NCBI RefSeq assembly: GCF_001440405.1 | Contig: NZ_LLXX01000136.1 | Coordinates: 6,937-56,036 of the forward strand | Source: Bradyrhizobium valentinum | GTDB lineage: Bacteria > Pseudomonadota > Alphaproteobacteria > Rhizobiales > Xanthobacteraceae | Direction: 5' to 3' | DNA length: 49,100 nt | Shown here: piece after piece, positions 25,769 to 35,004 of the stretch | Layout: each line of letters begins with the position of its first letter | Numbering within the stretch: position 1 is the stretch's first letter | Position numbers and translations under genes: made by a program | The notes under the pieces: model-generated | What the model saw: only the letters and a program-made list of their open reading frames with translations | Told to the model about the DNA's origin: nothing | Database searches by the model: none

Positions 25769-25802
25769 GGCGGCGCGTGATTAACCTCCGCGCCGCCTTT
25801 TT
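25769..25802 (+). terminator. Rho-independent terminator or attenuator after the binding-protein gene
   Basis: GGCGGCGCG (25769-25777) and CGCGCCGCC (25789-25797) form a perfect 9 bp GC stem with an 11 nt loop, directly followed by TTTTT. It is 28 bp after the binding-protein stop and 33 bp before the first permease. Partial read-through would give high binding-protein and lower permease levels. Confidence 0.85.
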
Positions 25803-25835
25803 CTACTCACCGACGACCCGTGTGACGCCGCCGCC

Positions 25836-26732
25836 ATGAATTTCTTTCTGACGATCATTCTCGATGGCCTGATTCAGGCCTCGTGGCTGTTCATCGTCGC
25901 CCTCGGCCTGACGCTGGTATTCGGCGTATTGAAGATCCTCAACATCGCCCATGGCAGCTTCTACGCCCTCGGCGCGTATATTGCGGCAACTGCGGTAACC
26001 ATGGTGGCCGCACGCGGCCTACCGCCGAGCGTTGGTTTCGTCGCCATGCTGCTCTCGGTGGCGCTGATCGCGTCCGCCGTCGGACTTCTGCTGGAACGCG
26101 GTCTCCTGAAAATGTTCTATGGCCGCAACGAAGTGGTGCTGCTGCTGGTGACCTATGCCGTGTTTCTGATCCTTGAAGACGTCACCAAGCTTATCTGGGG
26201 CGTCAATCCGATCTATGCGACGCAGCCATATGAGCTGTTCGGCAATCTCGAATTCGCTGGGCTCTACTACGTCGGCTACGATCTGGTGCTGATACCGATT
26301 TCGGCCGTGGTCGGCCTTGCGATATGGTTCGGCCTCAATCGCACCGTGATCGGCAAGATCGTGCTCGCAGTCATACATAACGAGGAAATGAGCGTGAGCA
26401 TGGGCGTGCGCGTCAACCGCGTCTACGCGATCGCCTTCGCGTTCGGCGTCCTGCTCGCCGCCCTCGCCGGCGCCCTGACCGCGCCGAAAATATCGATGCA
26501 GCCAGGCCTCAGTTCGGACGTCATCATCCTAAGCTTCGCTATCGTCGTGATCGGAGGGCTGGGCAGTGTCGAGGGAGCGGCAGTCGGCGCGATTTTGGTT
26601 GGGCTGGCGCGCGCTGCTTCGGTGCATCTCATGCCGCAAGCCGAGTTGTTCATGATCTACTTGATCATGGCGGCAGTGCTGATGTTTCGCCCTGAGGGCC
26701 TGTTCAAGCGCGAGACGGCAAGGCGGATTTGA
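25836..26732 (+). CDS. livH: Liv-type ABC transporter permease (LivH family)
   Basis: A 298-residue inner-membrane protein with about eight hydrophobic segments. Typical LivH sequences include ALGLTLVFGVLKILNIAHGS (about 21-40), with the conserved NxAHG motif, and a C-terminal FAIVVIGGLGSVEGAAVGAI. It begins just after the terminator-like hairpin. One nucleotide of its stop overlaps the next permease start, so the two pore subunits are co-translated. Confidence 0.95.
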   Translation: MNFFLTIILDGLIQASWLFIVALGLTLVFGVLKILNIAHGSFYALGAYIAATAVTMVAARGLPPSVGFVAMLLSVALIASAVGLLLERGLLKMFYGRNEVVLLLVTYAVFLILEDVTKLIWGVNPIYATQPYELFGNLEFAGLYYVGYDLVLIPISAVVGLAIWFGLNRTVIGKIVLAVIHNEEMSVSMGVRVNRVYAIAFAFGVLLAALAGALTAPKISMQPGLSSDVIILSFAIVVIGGLGSVEGAAVGAILVGLARAASVHLMPQAELFMIYLIMAAVLMFRPEGLFKRETARRI

Positions 26733-27721
26733 TGAGGAAAGGCCTGCATCCCCTGGTCATGATCGCCCTCGTCACCGCGGTGACGCTGTTCGGCCGCGTG
26801 CTGCCGACCTGGACCTTATCGCTGGCGACGATTGCCGCCTCCAATGCGCTGATCGCGCTTGGCATCGTCGTGCTGGCGCGCACGGGCAACGTGTCGTTCG
26901 GCCAGGGCCTGTTCTTTGCCGCCGGCGGCTATGGTGTGGCGCTGATCGCCAACGCCTGGGGTCTCACCGATGCGGTGGCTCAGGTAATCGTCGGCGCAGC
27001 CTGCGGCGGCCTGCTCGGCCTGGTCATCGGGCCGTTGATCGCGCGCTACAGCGGAATTTTCTTCGGCATGCTGACGTTGGCGCTGTCGATGGTGTTTTAC
27101 GGCGCGCTGGTGAAATCGACCGCGCTTGGCGGCTCCGACGGGTTCAATGTCGGACGGCCAAGCCTGTTTGGCATGAGCTTCACCGATCCGCGCGAGGCCG
27201 ACTTCATGCTATACGCCGTCTCGGTCATCGTGACCGGATTTGCCGGCATTGCCGCGACGATCTTGTTCCGGTCCGAATTCGGTCTTGCCAGCCTTGCGGT
27301 GCGGGAAAATAATCTGCGAGTCGAGTATCTCGGCCTGTCGGCCAACCGGATCATATCGATCAACTTCCTGATCGCAGCGATCTTCGCCGGCGCCAGTGGC
27401 GCCTTTGCTCTGATGGCGCAGCGGCATATCGATCCGCAGTTCGCATACTGGACCACATCAGGCGAATTCGTCTTCGTGGCGGTGCTTGCCGGCAACCAGA
27501 GCGTGGCCGCGGTTTTCGTCGCCTCGATGGCGCTGGAGCTGGTCCGTTCGTTCTCGAACCTCTATTTGCCCAATACCTGGCAACTCGTGCTCGGTGTCTT
27601 CCTCCTAGGCGTCATTCTGTTTCTGCCGCGTGGCATCGGTTCGCTCTGGATCAGGGACCGGCACAAGCGGCGCATCTCGGCAACGGTTCCGCTCACCGCC
27701 GAACGAGGAGCCGCACCGTGA
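26732..27721 (+). CDS. livM: Liv-type ABC transporter permease (LivM family)
   Basis: A 329-residue inner-membrane protein with the LivM block LGIVVLARTGNVSFGQGLFF near residue 50. The ATTPase-contact loop is likely around VRENNLRVEYLGLSANR, which matches the family's EAA-like region. The ATG at 26732 shares a base with the previous stop; a TTG one codon earlier is possible. The end overlaps the ATPase start by 4 bp (GTGA). It pairs with LivH to form the pore. Confidence 0.94.
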   Translation: MRKGLHPLVMIALVTAVTLFGRVLPTWTLSLATIAASNALIALGIVVLARTGNVSFGQGLFFAAGGYGVALIANAWGLTDAVAQVIVGAACGGLLGLVIGPLIARYSGIFFGMLTLALSMVFYGALVKSTALGGSDGFNVGRPSLFGMSFTDPREADFMLYAVSVIVTGFAGIAATILFRSEFGLASLAVRENNLRVEYLGLSANRIISINFLIAAIFAGASGAFALMAQRHIDPQFAYWTTSGEFVFVAVLAGNQSVAAVFVASMALELVRSFSNLYLPNTWQLVLGVFLLGVILFLPRGIGSLWIRDRHKRRISATVPLTAERGAAP

Positions 27722-28464
27722 CCCCGGTCCTTTCGGTGCGCCGGCTCGAGAAACGCTTTGGCGCAGTAGTTGCGGCCGATGCACTCACCCTCGATATTCC
27801 GACCGGTCAAAAGATCAGCCTGATCGGCGCCAACGGCGCCGGCAAAACCACCTTCGTCAACATGGTCACCGGCTATCTAAAGCCTGACAGCGGGACGATC
27901 TTGCTCGACGGAATCGACATCGGCAGGCGCTCGCCGCGAAGCGTAGTCCGGCTTGGCATCTCCCGCTCCTTCCAGATTCCACAATTGTTTGTCGAACTTA
28001 CCGCCGCCGAAAATCTCACTGTAGCAATTTCCGGCATCGGCACGCGAATGTCACTCCGGGCGCCGGCCGAGGCCCAAGGCCGCCGCGACGAGGCCGTCGA
28101 GTTGCTGGAACGCTTTGGTCTTGCCGATCTAGCCGATCGCCCGATCTCGGAGCTTGCGGGCGGCGTGCGCAAACTGATCGACATCGCCATGGCATTGGTC
28201 CGCCGTCCAAAACTACTGCTGCTCGATGAGCCGACCTCCGGAGTATCGGCGGAAGAAAAATTCACGACCATGGATCGCGTTATCCACGCCGTCGCGCCCG
28301 ACGCAGCGACCCTCGTATTCGTCGAGCACGATATGGAAATCGTCAGCCGGTACGCCGACCGCGTCGTGGCGTTCTATCAGGGCCGGATCCTAGCCGACGG
28401 AGCGCCGGCCGAGGTTCTTAATAATCAGGAAGTCCGCCGCTACGTCACTGGGGGCGTGCGATGA
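27718..28464 (+). CDS. livG: Liv-type ABC transporter ATPase (LivG family)
   Basis: A 248-residue ATPase. It has Walker A GANGAGKTT (about 38-46), Walker B LLLLDEPTSG and a His switch in VEHDME. The signature motif is ELAGGVRKL, a deviation from the canonical LSGGQ: Ser becomes Ala and Gln becomes Val, as in a number of LivG proteins. The GTG start overlaps the LivM stop. It ends with a 4 bp overlap with the second ATPase, and the two probably form a heterodimer. Confidence 0.94.
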   Translation: MTPVLSVRRLEKRFGAVVAADALTLDIPTGQKISLIGANGAGKTTFVNMVTGYLKPDSGTILLDGIDIGRRSPRSVVRLGISRSFQIPQLFVELTAAENLTVAISGIGTRMSLRAPAEAQGRRDEAVELLERFGLADLADRPISELAGGVRKLIDIAMALVRRPKLLLLDEPTSGVSAEEKFTTMDRVIHAVAPDAATLVFVEHDMEIVSRYADRVVAFYQGRILADGAPAEVLNNQEVRRYVTGGVR

Positions 28465-29132
28465 ACATCGCTTCGCCATTGCTCGCAGTCGACAATCTTG
28501 TAGTCGAGATCCAGTCGATGCCCGCATTGCGCGGCTTTACGATGCACGTCGCGAAAGGCGCCATGGTCAGTCTGGTCGGCCGCAACGGCGCGGGCAAGAC
28601 GACGCTGATGCGTTCGATCATGGGGCACCTCACGCCGGCGCGGGGCTCCGTGCGGTTCGAAGACACCGATCTGTCGTCCCGCCCGCGCCATGCGCGCGCG
28701 GCGCTCGGAATCGGCTATATGCCGGAAGATCGCTGCCTGGTGCCTCAGTTGACGGTCGAGGAAAACATCATGTTGCCGTTATGGGTCGCGGGACATCTGG
28801 ACCGCAAGGCCCGACTCGACTTCGTCTATGAGGTGATCGGCGAACTTACCGAGATGCGCCAGCGCAAGGCGCTATTGCTGAGCGGCGGCCAGCAAAAGCT
28901 GGTCGCCCTCGGCCGGGCGCTTGCCATCGGCACCAAATGCCTGCTGCTCGACGAGCCGTTCGAAGGCATCGCGCCAGCGCTGTCGGAACGGCTGTCGGAA
29001 GTGCTCGCATCACTCAAAGGTAAGGATCTGACCCTGCTGATGTCGCAATCGGACCTGAATCATTCGCGCGGGCTGATTGACATGGAATTCACGATTGAAC
29101 GTGGCGCCAATCCCATACCCACAAGTCAATGA
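28461..29132 (+). CDS. livF: Liv-type ABC transporter ATPase (LivF family)
   Basis: A 223-residue ATPase with Walker A GRNGAGKTT, the signature LSGGQQKLVALGRAL and Walker B LLLDEPFEGIAP. The usual D-loop and switch positions read MSQSDLNHS, where the switch His is replaced (SQSD instead of EHxxE), a variation seen in some LivF-like proteins. It ends the five-gene Liv unit. A GAACCC/GGGTTC stem-loop begins at the stop codon, between it and the convergent Crp-family gene, but has no T-run. Confidence 0.93.
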   Translation: MNIASPLLAVDNLVVEIQSMPALRGFTMHVAKGAMVSLVGRNGAGKTTLMRSIMGHLTPARGSVRFEDTDLSSRPRHARAALGIGYMPEDRCLVPQLTVEENIMLPLWVAGHLDRKARLDFVYEVIGELTEMRQRKALLLSGGQQKLVALGRALAIGTKCLLLDEPFEGIAPALSERLSEVLASLKGKDLTLLMSQSDLNHSRGLIDMEFTIERGANPIPTSQ

Positions 29133-29184
29133 ACCCCGACGGGTTCGGACGTTGCCGGCCGGTTTCGCGAGACGCACCGCCGGC

Positions 29185-29919
29185 CTAGTCGCCCTCGTGT
29201 CCGGCTCCCGCTTCTGCCATCTCACGAAGCATCTCGGCGTTCAGCACAACGATAGCGCCGTGCTCCAGGCGTACCCAGTCGCGGGCCGCCCAGGCGCGCA
29301 ACTGCTTGTTGATGCTCTCCCGGGTCATGCCGACCATCTCGCTGATCTCCTGCTGCGTGATCGCGATGGTTCGGCCCTGCGGTGCAGATTTGTGCTTTTC
29401 GGACAGGCGAAGCAGCGCGCTGGCCAGCCGTCCGGGCAGATTCTGCAGGATGATCTGCTCGACCTGATCGCTGGTCCAACGAATCCTGGTGCACAACAGT
29501 TCGATAAACTTCATCGCCAGCCCCGGCTGGCTGCGCACAAAGGGTATGAATTCGCGCCGGTCGATGGTGAAGAGCTCGCAATTGCTGTTTGCGGTAGCGT
29601 CTGCCGAACGCGCCGAACCGTCAAGCAACGCGATCTCGCCGAAGATCTCACCGGCCCCGATCAAGTTCAGGATCGCACTGCGACCGTCCGGCGAGGAAAT
29701 GCTGATCTTCACTGTGCCTGAAATCACCGCGAACAGGCTGACACCTGGATCGCCCTTGGAGAAGATCGTAGCTCCCCGCTTCAGCGTGGAATGTTTGGCG
29801 TAACGGCAAAGCTGCTCGAACGCCTCGGCCTCGAGATCGGCAAAATACGGATGCTTTCGCAAAATCGACAGTTTGCTACTCGGAAATCCGTGAGCTTCAC
29901 CCGTCCTTTGTTGAGGCAC
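29185..29919 (-). CDS. Crp/Fnr-family transcriptional regulator
   Basis: A 244-residue regulator. A cyclic-nucleotide-binding-type barrel occupies about residues 20-135 (STLKRGATIFSKGDPGVSLF, and GEIFGEIALLDGSARSADA as the phosphate-binding-cassette region). A Crp-type helix-turn-helix lies near residues 185-205 (TQQEISEMVGMTRESINKQL). No Fnr-type N-terminal Cys cluster is present. The frame stays open upstream without an ATG, so a GTG at 29919 with TGGAG 12 bp before is chosen; this start is uncertain. It is convergent with livF and faces no obvious target, so it may be a global rather than a local regulator. Confidence 0.9.
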   Translation of the reverse strand: MPQQRTGEAHGFPSSKLSILRKHPYFADLEAEAFEQLCRYAKHSTLKRGATIFSKGDPGVSLFAVISGTVKISISSPDGRSAILNLIGAGEIFGEIALLDGSARSADATANSNCELFTIDRREFIPFVRSQPGLAMKFIELLCTRIRWTSDQVEQIILQNLPGRLASALLRLSEKHKSAPQGRTIAITQQEISEMVGMTRESINKQLRAWAARDWVRLEHGAIVVLNAEMLREMAEAGAGHEGD

Positions 29920-29984
29920 GCCAGTCAAACTCCAGACTAAACTGCAGGGATGCAACCCTTCCGTAATCAACGCGGACTGGCTTT

Positions 29985-30278
29985 TCAACCGGAAAGCGCG
30001 CCACTGCGTCGATTTAGTGGCCGAAAAATGAAGCAGGCGCCCAGCGTTAACGCACCAATAACCGTGGAACCGGCAACCAGATAGTACAGCCAATCGAGCT
30101 GCGCGGCAGGCTGTTGCAGCAACAACCACCCTCCAATCAACACGATAGCAGCCCTCAACAGGCTCACCAGCAACGGAGCGGTGGCCCGGCCCCATCCTTG
30201 ATGGGCAGAAAGCAGCACGTCCGATACGGGTCCTGTGCGATGGACGCCGACTACTACGTAGGCCGCGGCGGCCGCCAA
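29985..30278 (-). pseudogene. C-terminal fragment of a MATE-type membrane transporter
   Basis: A 97-codon frame encodes two clear membrane segments (APLLVSLLRAAIVLIGGWLL and LYYLVAGSTVIGALTLG) preceded by a hydrophilic GWGR-containing loop. That pattern resembles the last two helices of MATE multidrug efflux proteins, which normally have twelve helices and about 450 residues. No transporter sequence lies upstream on this strand before the Bug gene, so this is a leftover fragment. It could instead be a small unrelated membrane protein. Confidence 0.45.
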
Positions 30279-30344
30279 TACGCGTGCTGTTGATTCGAGG
30301 GAAGCTGACCGGCCGCTGGCGCCCGTGGCGCCATATGCCGGTGG

Positions 30345-31310
30345 CTATTCCCTCGCGATTCCCATTTCCTTGATCACGCGCTCATACTTGGCGACCTGAT
30401 CGCGTGTCATGCCGCGCAACTCCTCGGCTGAACTGCCGCGTACAGCAAAACCCAGCTCTTCGAGTTTACGGCGCACATCAGGATCGCCGACCGCCTTCAG
30501 CACCTCGGCATTCAGACGGGCGATGATGTCCTTCGGCGTGCCGGCGGGAGCAAGAATGGCGAACCATGAATTGAAGAAGAAGCCGGGCAGACCGGATTCC
30601 GAGACGGTCGGTACATCAGGGAATTGCGACAGTCTTTTCTCAGTGGTTAGCCCGATCAGCTTGAGTTGGCCACCACGAACCAGCGTTGCCACTGTGCCCA
30701 GGCCCTGGAAGCCGACCGGGATTTGCCCGGCGGCAATGTCGGTTGCGGCTTGGGTGGCCCCCTTATAGGGCACATGCGTCAGCGATATGCCGGCAGCCGA
30801 CGCGAACATCGCCATCGCCAGATGCTGCGGGCTTCCCGGCCCGCCTGAGCCATAGTCGATCTTGCCGGGCGCCGCCTTCGCGGCAGCGATCAGGTCTGCT
30901 GCGCTCTTGAAGCTGGCCTTGTTGCTGGTAACCAATCCCCACTCCACCGTCGCAACCAGCGACACCGGCTCGAAGTCCTTCAGGATGTCCCAGCGCATCT
31001 TGGACTGCAGGTTCGGCACCATCGTCATGATGCTGTCGTTGAACCCGCCAATCGTGTAGCCGTCCGGTTCGGCTCGGGCGACGGCCTCAGCCCCGATCAG
31101 TCCCGACGCGCCTGGTTGATTCAGGATCACGAATTGCTGGCCCATGTTGTCGGCCATCTTCTGGGTCACGATCCGCGCTGCAACATCGACCGCACTTGCC
31201 GCGGCAAGAGGTACGATCATCTTGATGGGCCGGTCCGGATAGCTCGCTTGGGCGATCGCCTGGTGGCTTGAGAACAACGCGACCGCAAGCAGCAAATGGA
31301 TCAGGCGCAT
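30345..31310 (-). CDS. Bug-family (tripartite tricarboxylate transporter) solute-binding protein
   Basis: A 321-residue periplasmic binding protein with a Sec signal (about 1-20, ending AIAQ). It has the family's YPDRPIKMIVPLAAASAVD, NQPGASGLIGAE and THVPYKGATQA blocks. The usual glycine-rich P-loop-like FGAGGPAD is changed here to LAAASAVD, which may alter ligand contacts. GGGGG stands before the ATG. It lies alone, about 145 bp from the phosphodiesterase gene and next to the MATE fragment, with no TctA/TctB partner nearby. Ligand unknown, probably a carboxylate. Confidence 0.92.
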   Translation of the reverse strand: MRLIHLLLAVALFSSHQAIAQASYPDRPIKMIVPLAAASAVDVAARIVTQKMADNMGQQFVILNQPGASGLIGAEAVARAEPDGYTIGGFNDSIMTMVPNLQSKMRWDILKDFEPVSLVATVEWGLVTSNKASFKSAADLIAAAKAAPGKIDYGSGGPGSPQHLAMAMFASAAGISLTHVPYKGATQAATDIAAGQIPVGFQGLGTVATLVRGGQLKLIGLTTEKRLSQFPDVPTVSESGLPGFFFNSWFAILAPAGTPKDIIARLNAEVLKAVGDPDVRRKLEELGFAVRGSSAEELRGMTRDQVAKYERVIKEMGIARE

Positions 31311-31455
31311 TCGTATCCCCCATCATGTGAGCCGCAGCTTGTGCCTTCATTTATTGGGGAAAGAGTGCGCTTGAACTTACCGCTTTGCAACCGGGCCAGA
31401 AATTGATCCGGCCTCGGCGGCGATTCGCTTGGAAGGCCGCATGGACACGTAGTGA

Positions 31456-32295
31456 TTACAACAGCTTTCCGTCCGGCCCAAAAAACGGATGGGGACCGTC
31501 GAAGGTGCCTATGGGGACGTGGTGCGTGACGATGCTGCCGAACCTCTCTCCCGGAAACCACGTATGGAGGTGGAAGGCTGGTGGCTCGACCTTGAAGGAG
31601 GGTTCGCGCAGCTCAGCCAGATCGAGATCGACAGCATGGTTCGGAGCGGGACAAATCGTGGTGGGAACGCCCGCAAACATGGTCAGCGTCGCGCGATGGA
31701 CATGCCCCGTTGCGATCAACTGCACGCGCGGGTGACGGCGCACGATGGGCGCGAGTTCGCTTGCGTTGAGGAGATTCTGGCGGTCCATGTGCCAAATGCC
31801 CGCCCGGAACGGGGGATGGTGCAGAAACAGCAGTGCCGGCCGGGCGGGCGACGAAGCCAGCATCTCATCCAACCATTGCAACGTAGCCCCCTCAAGCTCA
31901 CCGTGCGGCTTTCGGTGCACGCTGGAATCCAGCAACAGCAGATCTACTCCGGCGATCTCGATCTTCTGATTGAGCGCCCCGGACACGAAGGCATACGAAG
32001 CGGAGGGAAACGCGGCACGCATCAACTCGCGCGAGTCGTGATTGCCCGGAATACCGGCGAACGGGAGCTTGAGCGGCGCCAATAGCCGCGTGAGGTATTG
32101 GTATTCCTCAGCCGTCGGCGTGTCCGCGAGGTCGCCAGAGATCACCACAAAATCGGGCGCAGGGTTGAATTTGTTCAGTGCCACAATGCAACGTTCGAGC
32201 GCCTTTGCGGTATCGACCCTGCCATAGGCAAGCGATCCCGGCGGCTTGATATGCAGATCGGAAATCTGGGCAATATGAACCGGTTTTGGCAACAT
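31456..32295 (-). CDS. GpdQ/CpdA-type metallophosphodiesterase
   Basis: A 279-residue calcineurin-like phosphoesterase with the complete metal motif set: DLH (in ISDLHIKP), GDLAD, GNHDSRE, the HHPP block and GHVHR. Length and motif spacing match class III cyclic-nucleotide/glycerophosphodiester hydrolases (CpdA about 275, GpdQ 274 residues). It is the last gene of the five-gene operon, 8 bp after the ABC ATPase, so the ABC importer and this enzyme are probably used together. Uptake and cleavage of a phosphodiester is the best guess; turnover of cyclic AMP is the alternative. Cytoplasmic, no signal peptide. Confidence 0.9.
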   Translation of the reverse strand: MLPKPVHIAQISDLHIKPPGSLAYGRVDTAKALERCIVALNKFNPAPDFVVISGDLADTPTAEEYQYLTRLLAPLKLPFAGIPGNHDSRELMRAAFPSASYAFVSGALNQKIEIAGVDLLLLDSSVHRKPHGELEGATLQWLDEMLASSPARPALLFLHHPPFRAGIWHMDRQNLLNASELAPIVRRHPRVQLIATGHVHRATLTMFAGVPTTICPAPNHAVDLDLAELREPSFKVEPPAFHLHTWFPGERFGSIVTHHVPIGTFDGPHPFFGPDGKLL

Positions 32296-32303
32296 CGACC
32301 CTC

Positions 32304-33365
32304 TCAGCTCTCGGGAGGCAGCAGGCGGACAGCGTCCGGAGAAATCGATAATCCGATCCGTTCGCCTGGCCTTGTTCGAAGCGTATTCGGCGCGTCGACC
32401 GTGAGCAACCTGTTGGATGCGCCACTGACGACCAGCCGTTGCCTGTCCCCGATGAAGCTGATGCTGTCGATCGTGCCCGAAAGCGACGCACTTCCGGCTG
32501 ACGTCACGCGAATGGTTTCGGGGCGGATCATCGCGACCGCCGCCGGCATGTTCACATCGCAGTGAATCGGCTGCCGTCCGCCCGGCAACACTAGATGACG
32601 GTCCTCGATGGTCGCTTCGACAATATTTGCGGCGCCAATGAATTCGGCAACAAAGCGACTTCGCGGCGTGAAGTAGATCTCGCGCGGCGTGCCGATCTGG
32701 GCAATCGCTCCCTTCTGCATGACGACGACACGATCGCCGAGCTCCATGGCCTCTGACTGATCGTGGGTCACGTAAATCGTGGTGATACCCAGCGCGCGCA
32801 GCAAGCGATTCAGCTCACTGCGCAGTCGGTCACGCAACGCGGCGTCGAGCGCCGTCAACGGCTCATCGAGCAACAGGATACCAGGCCGGATCGCAACCGC
32901 GCGGGCCAGCGCGACGCGCTGACGCTGGCCGCCGGAAAGTTGGTCGATGCGGCGGTGCTCAAGTCCGGAAATATTTGTGAGCGTCACCAGTTCAGCGACG
33001 CGTTCGGCGCGCTCTTTGCTGGGCACCCCGCGGATCTTCAGGCCATAGCCGATATTGTCCGATACGGTCATGTTGGGGAAAAGCGCGTAGGATTGGAACA
33101 CCATGCCGACGTTGCGCCGCTCGATCGGCACCGGCGTCATGTCCTTGCCGTCGAACAGCACCCTGCCGCCGGCATCGGGCAGCTCGAGGCCTGCGATAAT
33201 GCGCAGCATGGTGGTCTTGCCGCAACCGGAGGGACCGAGCAGCACCAGCGTTTCGCCACGCGCGATGTCGAGCGTTGCGGGTTGGAGCGCACGCGTTCCG
33301 TCGGCAAAGGTCTTGCCGCAGGCATCGATACGCACCGCGGCGCCGTGTCCGGCCTGCGCGCTCAT
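32304..33365 (-). CDS. ABC importer ATPase (PotA/Fbp-type, with TOBE domain)
   Basis: A 353-residue ATPase. It has Walker A GPSGCGKTT (about 40-48), Q-loop VFQSYALFP, signature LSGGQRQRVALARAV, Walker B ILLLDEPLTALD and switch THDQSEA. The C-terminal part (about 280-350) is a TOBE-like regulatory barrel. The type serves polyamine, iron, phosphonate or sulfate importers. The ATG at 33365 overlaps the permease stop (ATGA), so the long in-frame extension upstream is rejected. It drives the two permeases encoded before it. Confidence 0.94.
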   Translation of the reverse strand: MSAQAGHGAAVRIDACGKTFADGTRALQPATLDIARGETLVLLGPSGCGKTTMLRIIAGLELPDAGGRVLFDGKDMTPVPIERRNVGMVFQSYALFPNMTVSDNIGYGLKIRGVPSKERAERVAELVTLTNISGLEHRRIDQLSGGQRQRVALARAVAIRPGILLLDEPLTALDAALRDRLRSELNRLLRALGITTIYVTHDQSEAMELGDRVVVMQKGAIAQIGTPREIYFTPRSRFVAEFIGAANIVEATIEDRHLVLPGGRQPIHCDVNMPAAVAMIRPETIRVTSAGSASLSGTIDSISFIGDRQRLVVSGASNRLLTVDAPNTLRTRPGERIGLSISPDAVRLLPPES

Positions 33366-34147
33366 CTCTTCGCTTCCTTCTCGGCAAACAATTGCATGGC
33401 GACCAGCAGCGGAATGATCATCACGAAGAAGATCAGCGTATAGGCAGAAGCCACTTCCAGCCGCATTGAGGCGTAGCTGTCGGCAAGTCCGATCGGCAAC
33501 GTCTTGGTCAGCGGCGTATGTAGCATCCAGGTCAGGTTGAATTCGCCGAGCGACAGCGTCACCACCATCAGGCTGCCCGCCAATATACCCGGCAAAGCGT
33601 TGGGCACGATCACGTCGCGGAATCGTCGCCACGGCGATGCACCGAGCGACGCTGCACTTTCGTCCAATGTCTTGATGTCGATGGTCGCGAATACGGCCAT
33701 CACCGACCGCACCATGAACGGCATGGTGAAGATGACGTGGCCCACGAGAATGAACAGCCAGGAACGGCGGAAGTCGCCGAAGTCGCCGTAGGTCAAGAGC
33801 AGCGCCAGCGCGATGGCCAGGCCAGGGATCGCCAACGGCAAGGTTATGATCTCCTCGACGACCCGCGACATGCGCCCTCCCCTGATGTGCAAGGCATAGG
33901 CGGCTGGAACGCCCACGGCGAGCGTCAATGCAAGGGTTGCGAATGCTATCACGAATGAGAGCAGGATAGTGCCGGCATAGAGCTCCCACACCTGCGCGAC
34001 CCATTGCAGGGTCACGCCGGACTGGATGCCGCGGAAATAATTCACGGTCACGCCGGCGGAAATCGACAGGATCGCGGGCACCACCAGGAAGGAGGCGACC
34101 AGCAGAGTGAAAATGAGTTGGGAGGTGAAGATCAGGCGATCGCGCAT
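33362..34147 (-). CDS. ABC importer permease, second subunit (PotC/ThiP type)
   Basis: A 261-residue membrane protein with about six helices. The EAA loop reads DESAASLGASPWRRFRDVIV. The chosen ATG at 34147 lies 4 bp after the stop of the first permease and just after GGATGAG. It overlaps the ATPase gene by 4 bp. Together with the preceding permease it forms the pore of a binding-protein-dependent importer. Confidence 0.93.
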   Translation of the reverse strand: MRDRLIFTSQLIFTLLVASFLVVPAILSISAGVTVNYFRGIQSGVTLQWVAQVWELYAGTILLSFVIAFATLALTLAVGVPAAYALHIRGGRMSRVVEEIITLPLAIPGLAIALALLLTYGDFGDFRRSWLFILVGHVIFTMPFMVRSVMAVFATIDIKTLDESAASLGASPWRRFRDVIVPNALPGILAGSLMVVTLSLGEFNLTWMLHTPLTKTLPIGLADSYASMRLEVASAYTLIFFVMIIPLLVAMQLFAEKEAKR

Positions 34148-34151
34148 GGTC

Positions 34152-34967
34152 TCATCCGGCGGCCGCGACGGCGCTTCCGCTGAAGGAACGAGCAAGCGCA
34201 AGAATGAACCAGGTGATGATGCCAAGCCCGACCGACAGCGCGGCCGAGATGGAGAAATTCGCAGCCAGCGTGAATTCGGTATAGATCAGCATCGGCAGTA
34301 CGTCGATGTTCGTCGCCAGCGTAAACGCCGTCCCGAACGCCCCCATCGCAGTCGCAAAGGCAATTGCGCCGGAGGCAACGAAGGCCGGCGCCAGCGCCGG
34401 CAGAACGACATCGCGCTGCACGGCCCAAGGGCCCGCGCCAAGCGATCGCGCGGCTTCTTCCAGGCCGATATCAAGCTTCTGCACCGCGGCCATGATGGTG
34501 AGAATGACGCGCGGAATGGAAAAATAGAGATATCCGAGAAACAGCCCGTAGATCGAGTAGGCGAATACCAGCTTTTCGCCAAACAGGCGGTTCGAGAAAT
34601 CGCCGATCAGGCCCTGTCGCCCGGCGAGAAGAATGATCATGAAGCCGACCACCACGCCGGGAAACGCGAGCGGAAAGGTCAGCATCGCAATCAGGACGGC
34701 GCGGCCGGGGAAACGATGCCGTTGCAGGAACATCCCGGCGATCGTCGCCACGATCAGGGTCACGATGGTGGTCGCGGCGGCGAGCAGCACCGTGTTGATC
34801 AGGGTCGCGCGGTAGCGCGGCTCGGTCAGGATCGCGAGATATCCCGCGAGCCCCTGCGGTCCCCCTGCCCCGGTTACAACGAGCCGCGCCATCGGCAACA
34901 GGAAAAATGCCGCTGTCACTACCGCAAGCGGCAGCAGGCATAACCAGACAAAGGACCTATGTGACAT
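34152..34967 (-). CDS. ABC importer permease, first subunit (PotB type)
   Basis: A 271-residue membrane protein with about six helices (first at about 8-28, FVWLCLLPLAVVTAAFFLL). The EAA loop reads EEAARSLGAGPWAVQRDVVL. The ATG at 34967 is chosen because an earlier start would add a charged segment overlapping the upstream gene. It lies 37 bp after the binding-protein gene and belongs to the binding protein-permease-permease-ATPase-phosphodiesterase operon. Confidence 0.93.
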   Translation of the reverse strand: MSHRSFVWLCLLPLAVVTAAFFLLPMARLVVTGAGGPQGLAGYLAILTEPRYRATLINTVLLAAATTIVTLIVATIAGMFLQRHRFPGRAVLIAMLTFPLAFPGVVVGFMIILLAGRQGLIGDFSNRLFGEKLVFAYSIYGLFLGYLYFSIPRVILTIMAAVQKLDIGLEEAARSLGAGPWAVQRDVVLPALAPAFVASGAIAFATAMGAFGTAFTLATNIDVLPMLIYTEFTLAANFSISAALSVGLGIITWFILALARSFSGSAVAAAG

Positions 34968-35004
34968 CAGAAGTTGGCGCCCCGGCGAGCGGCACCATAT
35001 TGCC

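Noticed and set aside
33366..34004. N-terminal extension of the ABC ATPase frame
   Set aside because: It overlaps the permease gene, has no ABC motifs, and the ATG at 33365 overlaps the permease stop as in coupled operons.
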